Of a DNA stretch of 64,000 nt, positions 1-13,100 are shown in pieces (the stretch's first letter is position 1; each line of letters opens with the position of its first letter). Origin of the DNA: Uranotaenia lowii (Eukaryota > Arthropoda > Insecta > Diptera > Culicidae); assembly GCF_029784155.1 (NCBI RefSeq), contig NC_073693.1, forward strand, positions 356,825,825-356,889,824, read 5' to 3'. The notes below the pieces were generated by a model. The model ran no database searches, was not told where the DNA came from, and saw nothing but the letters and a program-made list of their open reading frames with translations. A program made the translations under genes and the position numbers.

Positions 1-2186
1 ACAAAGATAAATGAATTAACTTGGACCTGGCGGTGGAATTTTATGGTTTCGATGTTCGCAATCAGCCAAGAACAAATGCAAATGGATTGTTTTGTTCCTC
101 TTTTTTTGACGTTCACTCGCCATGTTTTTACTTTATCACAGGCCAGTGATAAGTCAAATTCAATTTATTGACCAAAAAAATTGAATGGAGTAAAAAATGC
201 ACCCAGGCAGCGCCTACTGATTTATTTCATGTTTTCGATTTGGGCCTGATGAAAGTTGTACCGTTTTATGTCGCCCAGTGTGGATAATCGACGCAGTAAA
301 CAGAGTGAGAAAACCAATTTCACATCAATCAAGACACCCGGGCGGCTGGCGGTGGTCCAAGTGAAATTAGTTTCACAATCGGAAAAGGCCTACTGCGGCT
401 AGTAAATTGCACGGTGTGACCATTTTGTGAATCCTCTCAATGGGCATTTGAAGTCGTTTTTTTTTTCAATAAATCGAGAAAAATAATCAAAGGCGTTCAA
501 AGTAGGTATCACGACTGCACAATTGAAAAAAAAATAAGATTGAGTTATGCTTGATATTAGTTTAAAACGGCGCAAAACATAGATTTAAATCTGAGAAAGG
601 TAAGATATGTATATAAGTTATACAAGTTTTCCAAGGACTTTCAAATGGTTTTTAGCTTAAAAAAATCCTTCCTTACAAAAGTTAGCTTGAAAAATACAGT
701 TTTGATCTATGAGCAACTGGATCTTTCAAGATAACTTTTTTAAGGAAGAAATTTATAAAACTTAAATTTATTTAAAAGTCCTTGTGCAACTTGCAACAAC
801 CACTTTACGCTATGTTATTTTATTTTTTATATTGTTCGTTTATATGATATTGATGTAAACTAGGTTGGTTTTTGCTATTTTCAAGCTTTATGTCATGACA
901 TTATTGACCGTTCTATTGCTCTTACCGTGTCATAAAAATTTTTGCAATGAATTATTTACGAACCATTTCCATCTAACAGGGGTTAGTATGCGCTTTTAAG
1001 AATTCCATTCAACGTACAATCAGATGTTGAATAGTTTTTCCAACCTACTGATCCCAGAGAATTGAAATTTTTGTATTTTCTAACTTTGGCTCTCGATGTT
1101 CAAATGTTCAATTCGTTAGTTCATCATGTTCCAAAATATTTGAAATCGCACATTAACCCTTCGATTCAAAGTGATGTTTGAAACACATCACTTACTATTT
1201 AAAATCCATCATCTCGAAATTTTACGTTTATTTTTTTGTCACTTATTCATCAGTGTTGTGCTTGAGATTGAAAAAATTAGTTCATGGTACATTTTATAAT
1301 AAATTTTTATATATGTTTGAGCAATTGAACAAAAATTCAAAATTCTAAAGAATTTTTTTAAAGGGTTTCTTGGGATATCGCTGTTTTTTGACAGATTGAA
1401 CAATCCTTAAAGTAATTAAAAAATTGAATTTAATAAACCTTTTACATAGAAACTCAAATCTTGACACACAAAAACTTTATCTCGTCTTTAAAATTGGTTT
1501 TTATTTGCATATGCAAACAATTTCGTAATACTTTTTTACTTATCACTTAAAAATTAAAAAAAAAATAGATATATCATTATAAGTTTTATGCTTATATGGA
1601 ATATTCTTCAAGAAACCAATTTCAGCCTCAACCTTATTTTGGGCGAAATGCTCAACTGCTCATTCGAAAGAGTCTCGATAAATTACACAAGGCCACAAAA
1701 TTCACATTTTTCTGAGATGTAAAGAATTTAAGAGCTAATTTTTATTAATTCTGGTCCCTTGAAGCATTTATAAGAAGGTAATAAATAATTTTCGGCCCTT
1801 TCCTAACATAACTTGAACATATTAAAGAAAAACAAAATAAATGTTAAACTTCCGTCAAGACCGCAGGTAATTATGAATTCTGCGAATAAAGATATACAAG
1901 TTTTTCATTTGTTTACTTTTCCCTATTCTCATTTTTTAAAGAATTGTTAAATAATTGAAAGTTAAATATTTTTCAAAGCAAAAACCAAATCGTTTTACAG
2001 ATTTCAACAAAATTGTTGAATGAAACAAAACTCTTTTTAAAACTTTCATCAGTAATGTCAGAAATCTTTGTTTTTTCAATTTTTTTAAAAACATTTACAT
2101 CACCTAGAATTAAAGAATCATGAGATATCAAAGAAAGAAAGAACGTAAGCCGTAAAAATCATGAATTTTTCGAAAAAGATACAACG
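1..2186. other. AT-rich non-coding DNA
   Basis: Long A and T runs with no convincing reading frame on either strand. No terminal repeats or target-site duplications were found here. I see nothing beyond ordinary AT-rich intergenic or intronic sequence. Confidence 0.6.
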
Positions 2187-2260
2187 GCTAACCGACAGGA
2201 GTTTAACCCGCAATTTCTGCTTCTGTACAACGGCGCGTTAGCCAATTATACCACGACGTT
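2187..2260 (-). pseudogene. decayed tRNA-like sequence (tRNA pseudogene or SINE head)
   Basis: On the minus strand there is a box A-like TGGTATAATTGG followed by CTAACGCG, and about 35 nt later a box B-like GGGTTAAACTCC. The spacing fits a tRNA. An anticodon arm with mismatches and a T arm with G-U pairs can be drawn, but only about four of seven acceptor pairs form. It is therefore not a functional tRNA; a tRNA-derived SINE remnant is the likeliest explanation. Flanking sequence gives no poly(A) tail or duplication that would prove retroposition. Confidence 0.35.
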
Positions 2261-2284
2261 TGCCGTGGTTGGCTTAGGGGAGGA

Positions 2285-2498
2285 GCGGGCTAAATGCGCC
2301 TATTAAGCAAAACACTGATTTAATCAAATATCCCATCGAATATGTGTACAAAAACTATATACACGTGTTCAGGCATCTGTTTTCTACACAATGGAAAAAA
2401 TTATGTTTAAATTTTCTTCTGTTTCCAAGAAAACGATTTTATTGTAAGTGTTGTCTAAAATGCCGAACCTCAAACCGTGCGGGCTAAATGCGCCTATT
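2285..2498 (+). repeat. pair of 20-bp direct repeats
   Basis: GCGGGCTAAATGCGCCTATT occurs exactly at 2285-2304 and again at 2479-2498, in an otherwise AT-rich area. A related GC-rich phrase (GGGTCGTTTAACCCGATAGG) lies near 3151-3170. The two copies could be the target duplication of an old insertion of about 175 bp or scraps of a dispersed repeat; no element ends are visible inside. Confidence 0.4.
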
Positions 2499-4089
2499 TA
2501 TGTTTTGAACAAAATTTCTGTTTTTTGAGCAATGTTTCCGTATAATTTCATTGAAACAGCTAGAAAGTAATAATTTCCGTACGATAAAGCTGAAGTTTTA
2601 TAAAAATCTATGTATATTATGATTTTATAGAATAAAACAAAAGTTAGGGTTGCCATACTATGGAGGCAGTTCATCCATGAGAAAAACTTTATCAAATCTG
2701 TTTTTAGATCTTCAATTCTCTCTTAAGATGCTATTCAGAGCTTAGATTTGAAGGTTCAATGATAAAAACCATTTATTTATTCTATTTAACCTGTTATTTT
2801 AGGATGGAGGCATTTTAGAAACATGATGAGGGCATACAAAAACACTCTATTATTCCACTATATAATCATTATTAAACCTCCACAAAAGCTGAAATATAAA
2901 ATAAACATATTTAAGTTCATTTGAGTAAGAAACAAAAACCATCCTAGTTTTTATTTTAAGCTTCTTTACGTATAATTTATAAAAGTCGAAATATTACATC
3001 AAAATGTATCAAAACCTTGTATTATTTTTAAATTTTTTTTTGAGTTTCTAAATTCATAAAATTCTATCTTGCCTTATGTTCTAAGCGTATCACCCTCAAA
3101 ATGCATTGGTCAGATAAGCTGTCTAGTCAGCCATTTCGTCAAACAGCCGTAGGGTCGTTTAACCCGATAGGCCCATTTAGGAAACCTTTCCCCTACGTTG
3201 TATTTACTGAAGTGGAAATTGAGGGTTCAAGTTCTGTCAGTTATGCGTTGTATTTTTTCTAAAAAATCATGATATTCACGAGTTACGTTTTTTATTTATT
3301 TGAAAGCTCATGTTTCTTTAACACTTTCCATTACCTTTGAAAATGTGATAACTTTCAGGTACGAAGATGTACCAAGACGAACTTAGAACATTAGGTTTGA
3401 TTTAGAATTTAATTTTCTTAGATCATACAAAATCATCATCAAAATACTATTCCTGAATTGAATTAAGTATAAAAAACAAATTCAGAATCAGTTTTAATCT
3501 GTATAGTAGACGTGTAGTTCGGTTCCCAAGTAACACAGATTATGCCAACTAGCATTAGGAAGTTTTATTATGGTTTAATTATGGCATTTTTTTGTGCACC
3601 TCGTTTTATGGCGGTTTTATTATGGTCATGCAGAATGCTTATAATTTTTTTTCGACTTCGTGTTTTTAGATGGTTTTGAAAACGCTAATAAAACTTTTAT
3701 TAAACATGCTGTTTTAGTTATTTTGAAAGAGTTGTGAATGCTTTTTTTAAACTATAATAAAACACAAACCTAGAAGTTTGCTCCAAGCTTTCTTTTGCAT
3801 GTTCTATAATAGCACTCAGTGCATGATTATTAAACCGCCATAAAACTTAGTGACAGTTCTCGATCAAGATGTCAAAACAGGACACGCTCAGATTAGATAG
3901 CACACATTTGAATTGGAACTCCCATTTTTACACATTTTTGGTAAGTTATGCGTGTTGGTTTTGAGTTAAAATTAAAAAAAATACATCTTTGCAAACTTGA
4001 AATCACCGAAAGTGGTATGAATATCTTTACAATATGAGTATTGAGTGAAAGGGCCCAAATAGTAGGAAAAAAATTGTTGCTTGACGCCA

Positions 4090-4790
4090 TCATTTATTCA
4101 AGATGGCGGCTTCCGCTTTTATTTTCAAAGCTGTAAATTACTGAAAATATCGTGAAACCTTCACAATATGGTTATTAGGTGAAAGTAATAAACGAGTAGA
4201 AGTCAAATTTCGTTGCCCGTCGCCATCTTAAATCCAAGATGGCGGCTACCACTCAACTTGAAAATACTGTAAATGACTGAAAATCGCATAAAACCTATAT
4301 TATAGGGGTATAAGTTGAAAGAAATCAACCGGTAGAAGTTGAATTTCGCTATCTGACGCCATCTCGAAATCCAAGATGGTGGCTTCCGCTAAACTTTAAA
4401 ATGTAGTAAATGACTTAAAATGACATGAAACCCAGGTGGTAGTGGGTGGAAGGGCTTATCGAGTAGAAGTCGAATATTGCTATCTTACGCCATCTTGAAA
4501 TCCAAGATGGCAGCTTTCTATAAACTTTAAAAATGCTCTAAATCATTGAATATCGTATGAAACCTCCAAAATATGGGTGTTTGTCAATTGGGATAAGCTA
4601 TAAAAAGTTTATTTTTGCATTCTGTCGCTATCTTGAAATCCAAGATGGTGGCTTCAGCTGAACTTAAAAATACTGTAAATGAATGAAAATAGCATGAAAC
4701 TCTTAAATATATTGTATTGGGTGCTAAGGCTAAATGATAGAAGTCAAATATCTCTTTTCGCGTTTCTCTGAAAATCTGTAAGTGACTGAA
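4090..4790 (+). repeat. left-arm tandem array, units of about 135 bp
   Basis: Five or so degenerate units, each carrying the palindrome CCATCTTGNNATCCAAGATGG followed by AAATGACTGAAAATCGCATGAAACC-type sequence and a GGGTGAAAGGGCTAA-type segment. The AAGATGGCGG core recurs near 4100, 4232, 4370, 4506 and 4642, giving 132-138 bp spacing. It is part of the foldback element's left arm. Confidence 0.75.
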
Positions 4791-5159
4791 AATCCCACAA
4801 AAACCACCACAATACAGACCCCATTCGTTTTTGGCAACATTCGATTTTGGCAACATCGAATTTGGCACATGTGCCTAAATCAGACGGTAAACAGAAACAA
4901 CATAACCTTATAGTTTTCGCTAGAATAAGACCAATACAATTTAAACATAATAGCATGATAGGAATAATAGAATTACATAAATGGCAAAAAATCAAAAACT
5001 ATAAACAAAACAAAAAAAGTGCTAAATGCATTAGAAACATAATGAAAAAATAATAAAAGTGATTTAAAATTATCTAAATTGTCTTAAAATAGTAGTTTTA
5101 ATGTAGTATTACGTGAAAAAAGTTGTGTTCAAGCGATTTTCATTGATTAACAATATTTT

Positions 5160-7110
5160 AAATTCAGTGGAAGCTGCCATCTTGGATTTCAAGATGGCGT
5201 CGGAAAGAAAAAAATCGACTTCTAGTTTAGCCCTTTCACCCAATACCCGATTAGTGGTGGTTTAATGCGACTTTTTGTCAGCATTAAGCATTAAAAGTTG
5301 AGCGGATGCCGCCATCTTGGATTTCAAGATGGCGTCTGATAGCTAAATTCAACTTCTACTCGTTTAGCCCTTTCACCCGATACCCATTTTGTTGGGGTTT
5401 CATGCGATTTCAAGTCATTTACACCATTTTAAAGTTCAGCGGAAGCCGCCATCTTGGATTTCAAGATGGCGTCAGACAACGAAATTTGACTTCAACTCAT
5501 GATTTATTCCACGGGTCATTCAAAACCAATCCCTTTTCATTCAAAAAGTCTGTCCTCATTTACTGTACTAATGATTAACAACTCAGAAATGAGGAACTCA
5601 ACCTTAGCGTGTAATTGGTTGGCTTGCGAGAGAAACGTCAAATCGTAGCTTTTTTTGGGGTCATCATTAAACCATAATAAAACTATGAATTGACTCACGC
5701 CATGTTGGTTGCAAAATCGAAGGGCACAAAATGACGCCATGTTGATGGATTCACAATGCAAGCATTGGAAAATATTTTTTCAGGCCTTTTTCCATCAATT
5801 CCATCATGATTGACCATCAGATTTAACGAGGCGCATTTATTTTAAGATACTATTTCATATACATTTTACCTAAAATCTTGACTGGCAGTAGAAAAGAAGC
5901 TCAATATATGGTTAAAACATTGGTTTTTTTAGCTATTAATTTTACCAGATCATATCTGAATAATGCAATCATCATTCATCAACCATTATGGTTGCTGGAA
6001 AAAATAAAAAAAAAACTCCAAGAACTGACAGAACCGAAAAAAAAAACAAAAATTTCTAACATGTTTTATAATAGCTTTTTAAAAGCTTTGGTGACCAATA
6101 TTGATGACCAACAATTATATGTCTTGATGACGTTTCTAGGGTAGGGCCAAATAGCCTGATTTTGGCTTTATTAGAGTCCAGGTGATGTTATAGAATGCGC
6201 TTTAGCTTTTTATGAAGATTAATGCGATAGTCCAAACGATATTTTGCTGACCATAATAAAGCTAAAATTGTTACTTGGGTTATCAATGATTGATTTTACT
6301 CAAAACTTACCCATTTCACCAAAACGAGATGTGATGGACAAAATCTCACAAAAGACTCGAGTTCAGAACGCCAAAATCTACCAAATCAATCATGGAAACA
6401 TAGGCATCAAAATGCTGAATCTTGACTTACCATTCTCTAAATAAGTTTTACCATTGTAAGACGTTTTTATTAAAAAAAATATAGTTCTAGAATGTTAAAA
6501 ACTTATCTTTTTCGTCTTCGTATTATAGTTTAATTCGAAAAGCTATGTCCTTTTACAACATTGTCAAGATTATGAAAAGTATAGGTGGATAGAAAGTTAA
6601 AAGAAATGAATTGATATTAAATATGAGCTAGTAGAATTTGTTAAAATGCATTTTCATCACGTGATCAAAAGAAAAGCCGAAGCCGTCATCTTAAATTTCA
6701 AGATAGCGTAAAAATTCCGAATTCATTTCTTTTTGTTTAGCCTTTTCATCCATACCCACATTATGGAGGTTTCAAGCGATTATCAGTAATATACAGGTTT
6801 GAATAGAAAACATTTCAAGGTAGTGTCTGATAGCGAAATTAGACTTGTATTGGCTGAGCCCTTTCGCCAAATATACAAAATGAGGAGTTTTCATGCGATT
6901 TTCAGTGATTCATACCGTTTTTTTTTTTCAATTAACCAGAAGCCGCCATCTTGGGTTTCAAGATGACTTCAGATTGCGAAATTCGATTTCAACTCGTTTA
7001 GTCCTTTCGCCCTATACACACATTGTGGATGTTTCATGAGATTTTCAGAAATTTACAGCTTTGAAAAAAAAGCAGATGCCGCCATCTTGGATTATTGATG
7101 GCGACAAGGA
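5160..7110 (-). repeat. right-arm copies of the 135-bp unit, inverted
   Basis: The same unit in opposite orientation. CCATCTTGGATTTCAAGATGG occurs near 5178, 5312 and 5448, with later degenerate copies near 6687, 6945 and 7081. About 1.2 kb of unrelated AT-rich sequence separates the two groups, so this arm has been expanded or interrupted. Confidence 0.7.
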
Positions 7111-7642
7111 TTTTTTTTTACTAGATGGTCCTCTTTACTCAATACTCATTTTGTAGATTTTCATACCTCTTCCGGTGAGTTGAGGTATTTCAAAGATTTT
7201 TATAAAAAAAATTATTTAACTCAAAACAACACACATGAAATATAGAAAATGTGTAAAAATGGGAATTCTAATTCCACTATGTGCAATCTAGCATGAGCGT
7301 GTCCTGTTTTGACATCTTGATCGAAAACTGACACCTTATTTTATTACAGTTTTATAATCAAGCACTGCGTGCCTTTATAAAACATGCGAAAAAAGCTTGG
7401 AACAAACTTCTTAATTTATGTTTATCGAAGTTTTAATAGAGCATTCTCTTTCTACACCAAGTTAACAGTATATTTAGTAAAATATATTTAATAAAAGTTT
7501 TATAAGCGTAATGATTGAAACAAGAATCTTAAAATTTTCCCTGACCATAAAAAAACAGTTAAAAAAATAGCTGCATATAAAATGCGATAATAAAATCATA
7601 ATAAACCGTTCTAATGCTAGTTGGTTAAATCTGTGTTACTTG

Positions 7643-10600
7643 CAATCTATAGTTTGTCTCTCATGGAAAAAAATTTCATTTTCATAATCTTGAAATGTTC
7701 TAACTAAGGAAGACAACTTTTACCGGCGAATTTACCAAATATTATTGTTTTTTTTTAACTTTTCAAATAAATTTACCGAATTTTATAGACGAACTAATAA
7801 CATTTCTTTGTATAGGTCTTTTCAGTATGTTTGTCTTTGATTTTAAACTCTAATTTTTTTATGAAAATATAATCTTCTTGGAAGCCTTAAAATTTTTAAC
7901 AAAATAAACATACTTTCTTGCTCTTATCAATTGACAGCGACAAAATATTTAGAGCATAAAATTTTAAACAATTAATACGTTTCACTTTTTTTTAAATCAT
8001 TGATCATGAATTGATCATGTTTTTATTTAACCTATGAAAAGTTCGAAGGTGCTATTCTTAAGAAGCATTTTAATGCGCAATATAAACTAAAATAGTATTT
8101 GCTTTGTGCTTTTAAAATTGACATCAAAACTTGGAATTCATTATTTTTATTTTTATCAGCTCCGAATTTGATCATTCACGGAATAACCGATTTCCCAACA
8201 TGTACTTTTTCAGTGATGATGATTTGAACATGTTGTATTTTAAATATATAAAGTGCGAACTTCAAAATACACTTTTTGAGTCTTTTGTTTTGATTACATA
8301 GAGTAACAGGAAAGCGAATGGAAATTTTCTCTAAAATAGCAAGGTGCTTTGAACATATATCTTTTAAGGATTAAAATATTTGATAGCAACTTGTTACGTA
8401 TCGTCATGTCGTTATAATAGAAAAGAAAAATAAAAGACTTGCGTCCATCATTTTTCTCTTCATCGTCGACAGAACACATTTTTCACTGATTCGGAACCGT
8501 ACATCTAAAGTTGGTAGGGACCAGGCTTTTTGGAACCTACTTAAACCGAAGTTTATAAAGATGTATTGTTTCTTCTGACATCTTGTTGTTTTTATCTAGA
8601 GCAAACTTCACCAGTTGCGGCTATTTTCAACTGGATTCGTTACTGATTCTTCATTGTTTAATCCTTTTTTCTTCCTTAGATAGAACGACTTTTTCACGGA
8701 GTCAAAATTTTTGACATTCACGTGAGTCAACGCCTACTCGAATTCCGAACAAGGGTGTGAAAATATAGTTTCGTCAAAACCATCCAAATAGTTTATCAAC
8801 ACCATCCAGACGGTCAACGGTAATAAAACAATACAGCTGTGGCCTCGGTTGATTGATTGGAATGCGGCCTGGCGAGCTTCATTGGAATTATATTATTAAA
8901 AACACAAGTGTTTAGCTAATTGAACTGATTAGAAAGAACCATATGTTCTTTGTGTTAGAATCATATAAAAGGGATTATGCATTAGAAGTAACTTCAGAAT
9001 TAGTTCGGACCTAGTCAGGAGTAGTTCTCACATGTAATCTAGTATTAGGTTTATGATGAATAATATTTTTTTTTTATTCAAGCTTAACGCCTGATTATTA
9101 ATAATATACTGTCAAAAACTTTTAAATGGCGACATTCACAAAAAAATTATTCATCGAACAGACTTATAAATGACTTCTGTAAATTGATATAATTTAGTAG
9201 AATATTAGTTGTATTATTACTTTGGTATTTTGTCAAATTTGAATTCTTGGATTTATATCGCCAAATTTATTTGGATACATCCAACAAATCACGCTAACGT
9301 CCAATAACATTCGACAATAAAAATTAGAATTCCTAAAGCTTCGGAATTTCGTTCCGAGAAGGATTATCAAATTTATTTTCTAGGCTTCAACAAAAAAAAA
9401 ACCTCCAATCAAACTAAAAGGGATGAAAACGTAAAGTCTTAAAGTTTTCGAAATCCAACAATTGAAGGGGGTAAACTGGCCTGACTCCTTTTCGGAGATC
9501 CGATCTACTATACGGCGGAGAATCGAATCCGATACGCCATATCCAGACACAGGGAATAATACAAATCGCGAGCGAGCTGGTTTTTCGGACTAAATTCTTT
9601 CCCATTTCTGGGTCGATCTCGATCTCGATCCGATCCGCGCGCCAACCAGATGCACCCATATTTCAATGTTTATTTTATAATTAATGATATTGGACTGAAA
9701 TCACCAACACCGCCTCCAAAAAATGACCACAGAGAGGTTGGCTGCTTCTTCATTTTCCCGTTCGAAACCGATAGATTTTTCTTTAGTTTTGGTTTGGATA
9801 AAATTTGTGTTTAGCATACCTTGACTCGGTCTTCTAAATACCTGAAAGATCTGCGGAGATGTGTTTTATTAAGTTCTTGGGGGCCCGAGCCAGAATCGTG
9901 TTTATCATATTTTTCGAATTTTTGACACCGATGTTTGTCATTTGATATCGGGTACCACAGACAAGTGGATGTCACGCGTTCAATAAAGCTCTTATTTTCT
10001 ACCCTGGATTCTAACATCAGAAACTTTTAATCTTGAATTTGTTTTTTTTTTTTTCGAAATCAGCTTACAGATTGATCATAATAAGTTTTATCAAAAATTA
10101 TTCAAACTTAAAACCCAGATCTTAATTTTTTCCAATGAATTCGACAATTCACGACATTTTGTCTGTGAGCCAGCACTCGGTATTGTTTCCGAAACGAAAA
10201 GAAAAGGATTGCGCATACGATCATCTCGTCGAGGCTGAACGAGAACAACGGCGAAACAAAACCAAAAAAAAATGCATCCAAAGATCCGAAAAACACCCAA
10301 AAGCCAAACATAAATGCATAACTAATTTTCTAAATTGTAAAATATGAGCTTTTAAATGTCTTGGCTATTGTGTGTGCATCTTGGATTCTTGTTCGTCTTC
10401 TTACTATTCTTTTTTTTCTTCAGGCTGGTTTTAGTCAAACAAAATAAAACCGAAAAACTGCAGCCAGCCAACCAGCCGAACCGAAACTCCCAAAATAGGT
10501 TGAATCCGAAAAGGATGTCCCGGTTGTCTCGTCCGTCGTAGGTGAAGAAGGTCATTCGTCGGATCTGGGGACTACCTGAGATTCTTGGATTTCTTCTTCC

Positions 10601-11292
10601 TTCTTTTACGCAGGGTATTTGGATTCTGATATCCTCGGACGTTATGAGTAATCGCTGAAAGGCCGTTGTTTATCGTTTTAGGATTCTGTTCAGTGTACCT
10701 ACTTCATTTTTTAACACGGATATGCTGTCTTTTTATTATTTATTTTTTTTTTTCAGAAGGTTGCATGAAGGGTTGACTGTAATGATGAAACCATAGTTTA
10801 GCAGCAGCAGAGGTTTGGCGAAACTAATTTGAAGGACTGAAGGTTTGAGGGATTTTTGCTCTTGCCTTAAAGAAGTGAAACGGTTTAAGAAAAGTCAGAC
10901 AATAAGGCGTCAAGATATCTGGAACAGGGATAACTGGCTTATGTTTTAATGCAGTTATACGAAAGACTTCCTTGAAATGGATAATCGAAGATTAATGTCT
11001 TCTCAAGATTCAAATCATGAAATCATATTAAAACCTACATTTTAAAGCAAAATTGAACACCATTGCCTTAAAACTTACTTTATTTATAAATTTGTTGAAG
11101 TTTATTATCATTATTTACGAAAATAACAAATGAGTTAAAATGTAATAGAATACAATTGTTGCAATCAGTAGGTTGACTAAATACTAGCAAATAAAAATCG
11201 GAAATCATTTTCCATCGTGACGAATATTATGGCAGATGTATTTTTCGAATCGAATATTGGATCAGCTTTGACATGAACTAGGGCGAAATCTA
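7643..11292. other. non-coding sequence, no element recognised
   Basis: AT-rich with slightly GC-richer patches around 9410-9660 and 9820-10000. Reading frames are short and overlap on both strands, as expected by chance. No terminal repeats, splice-bounded coding stretch or RNA gene was recognised. Confidence 0.5.
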
Positions 11293-12792
11293 TCTATATA
11301 TATAAAAAGCAATTTCTGTGGGTTTGTTTGTTTGTTTGTTTGTTTGTTTGTCCTCTACAGGCTCAGCCATCTTAAGAGCTAGAGAGCTGAAATTTGGCAT
11401 GGATACTCATTAGGACCAGGAATGTTGAAAAATGTTTTCATATTTTTGGACGACCCCTTCTAGAGGGGGTCGTCCATACAAGACAAATATTGTTTTCGCG
11501 ATATTGACGTTGTTTTTCGTCGGATTGCGACAAAAATTTGCACATAGAGGTTTTGAGAGATGAGGAATGGATTCCGGGTATTGGTTTTTGTATCAGGGGT
11601 CGGCAAAAGGGGTCGTCTATATGAACTGTTCAGTATTTTTACTATATTGACGTTATTATGCATTGGAGTGATGTGAAAATTTGCACCTGAGTGTTTTGAG
11701 GGACGAGCAATCGATTCTAGGTATAAAATTAAGGGTCAGGGGTCAGCCAAAAGGATCGTCCATATTCACTGTTTGCTATTTTTATGATATTGACGTTATT
11801 ATACATCGGATTCAGATGAAAACTGGTACACGAGAGTTTTGAATGACAAGCAACCGATTTCAGGTATCGAATTCAGTGTAAGAGGCCGGCAAAAGGGGTC
11901 GTCCATATCAACTTTTCAATATTTTTGTGTATTGACGTTATTATTCTTCCGATTGAGAAGAAAATTATCGCTCGGGTATTTTTAGGGACTCGCAATCGAT
12001 TGCCGGTATCAAATTTTGTGTAAGGGGCCAGCCAAAGGGGCCGTCCATATTAACTGTTCACTGTTTTTGCGATATTAACGTTATTATACATAAGATTCAA
12101 ATGAAAATTGGAACACGAGAACTTTGAATGACGTGCAAACGATTTCAGATATCAAATTCAGTGTAAGGAGCCGTTAAAAGGGGTCATCTATATTACCTTT
12201 ACAATTTTTTTTTCGTGATATTGACGTTACTATACATCGGATTGAGACGAAAATTTGCAAATAGGTATTATTAAGAACGAACAATTGATTCCAATTACCC
12301 AATTTTGGGTCAGGGGTCGGCCAAAGGGATCGTCCAAATTAATTAAGAGGGAGGGCAATCGGTTTCAGAGATCAAAGTTCGTAAAAAAAGGCCACCGATC
12401 TGCAACGATCGAATCGAAATTTATACACGGGGGTTGGGATGGTCATTGATTTCTGATTTCAATATTTGTATCAAACGTCAAAAAAGGGGGTCTTCCATAT
12501 TAACTGTTAAATTTGTTTTTGCAATAATTATGTGAGTTTGTATCGTATCGAGTCGAAAATTCATAAATGGGTTTTTTTTTTTCAAACGGTCAATTGATTC
12601 CTGATTTTAACTTTAGTAGCAAACGACAAAAAAGTTGATTGTACATATAACGTGTTAAACATTTTTGCAATTATTGCTTAACAATCCATTCGGAAATGCA
12701 TCTGGAAAATGCCTGAAAATTGATATTCATTCAAACTGTTCATGATATATTCTAAATTGAAAGCGAAACGGAGTTCGTATGGGATCAGCTAG
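11293..12792 (+). mobile_element. Helitron-like non-autonomous element, copy A
   Basis: Starts A|TCTATATATATAAAAAGC and ends CAGCTAG|T, that is TC...CTAG between a host A and T, which is the Helitron insertion rule. A small hairpin (CGAA-ACGGAG-TTCG) lies just before the 3' end. After the TC end comes a (TTTG)n run at about 11322-11350, then tandem units of about 145 bp recognisable by GGGGTCGTCCATATT and GATATTGACGTTATTA. No Rep/helicase frame is present, so it would depend on an autonomous relative. A second copy lies head-reversed at 13101-14043. Confidence 0.55.
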
Positions 12793-13100
12793 TTTGTTAT
12801 AATTATGCATGCTTCTCGTAATTAATCCTCAAAAGCTGTTCGCAAAATATCCTTTGCAGGGAAATTTGATCTATAGTTTGTTGGCATTCCCTTGGTCGCA
12901 AATGTTAATCTATTTTTTGCAGATAATTTACTCTAGTTTCTGAATATTTCAAAATAAAGTAGATATGTTTTACCAAGTTATCTGTAGTTGGTTTGGAATG
13001 AAAAAAGTCCCGAAAAACAATTTTTTTATTCAAATAATTTATAAATTCTCAAAGCTTTGCTGTATTCGACTGTTACTTTGATCTTTGAAATTATCAAGAT
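12793..13100. other. spacer between the two Helitron-like elements
   Basis: About 308 bp of AT-rich sequence lying between the 3' ends of the two copies. Nothing recognisable is seen in it. Confidence 0.5.

Larger units (their letters stand above)
3527..7642. mobile_element. 4.1 kb foldback DNA element with inverted tandem arrays
   Basis: The ends are inverted copies: CAAGTAACACAGATT at the left and its complement at the right, followed inward by further inverted matches (ACTAGCATTAG, then a block around 3865-3945 that matches the complement of 7235-7320). Between them lie tandem units that point inward from both sides. No transposase frame is visible and no convincing target duplication flanks it. 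Foldback elements with repeat-filled inverted arms are known in insects (FB of Drosophila, Galileo); assignment to one of those families is not supported here. It is probably non-autonomous and moved by an enzyme encoded elsewhere. Confidence 0.7.

Noticed and set aside
10135..10555. Cluster of overlapping 60-70 codon frames on both strands
   Set aside because: Low-complexity A- and T-rich sequence; frames on opposite strands cover the same bases and none shows a domain.
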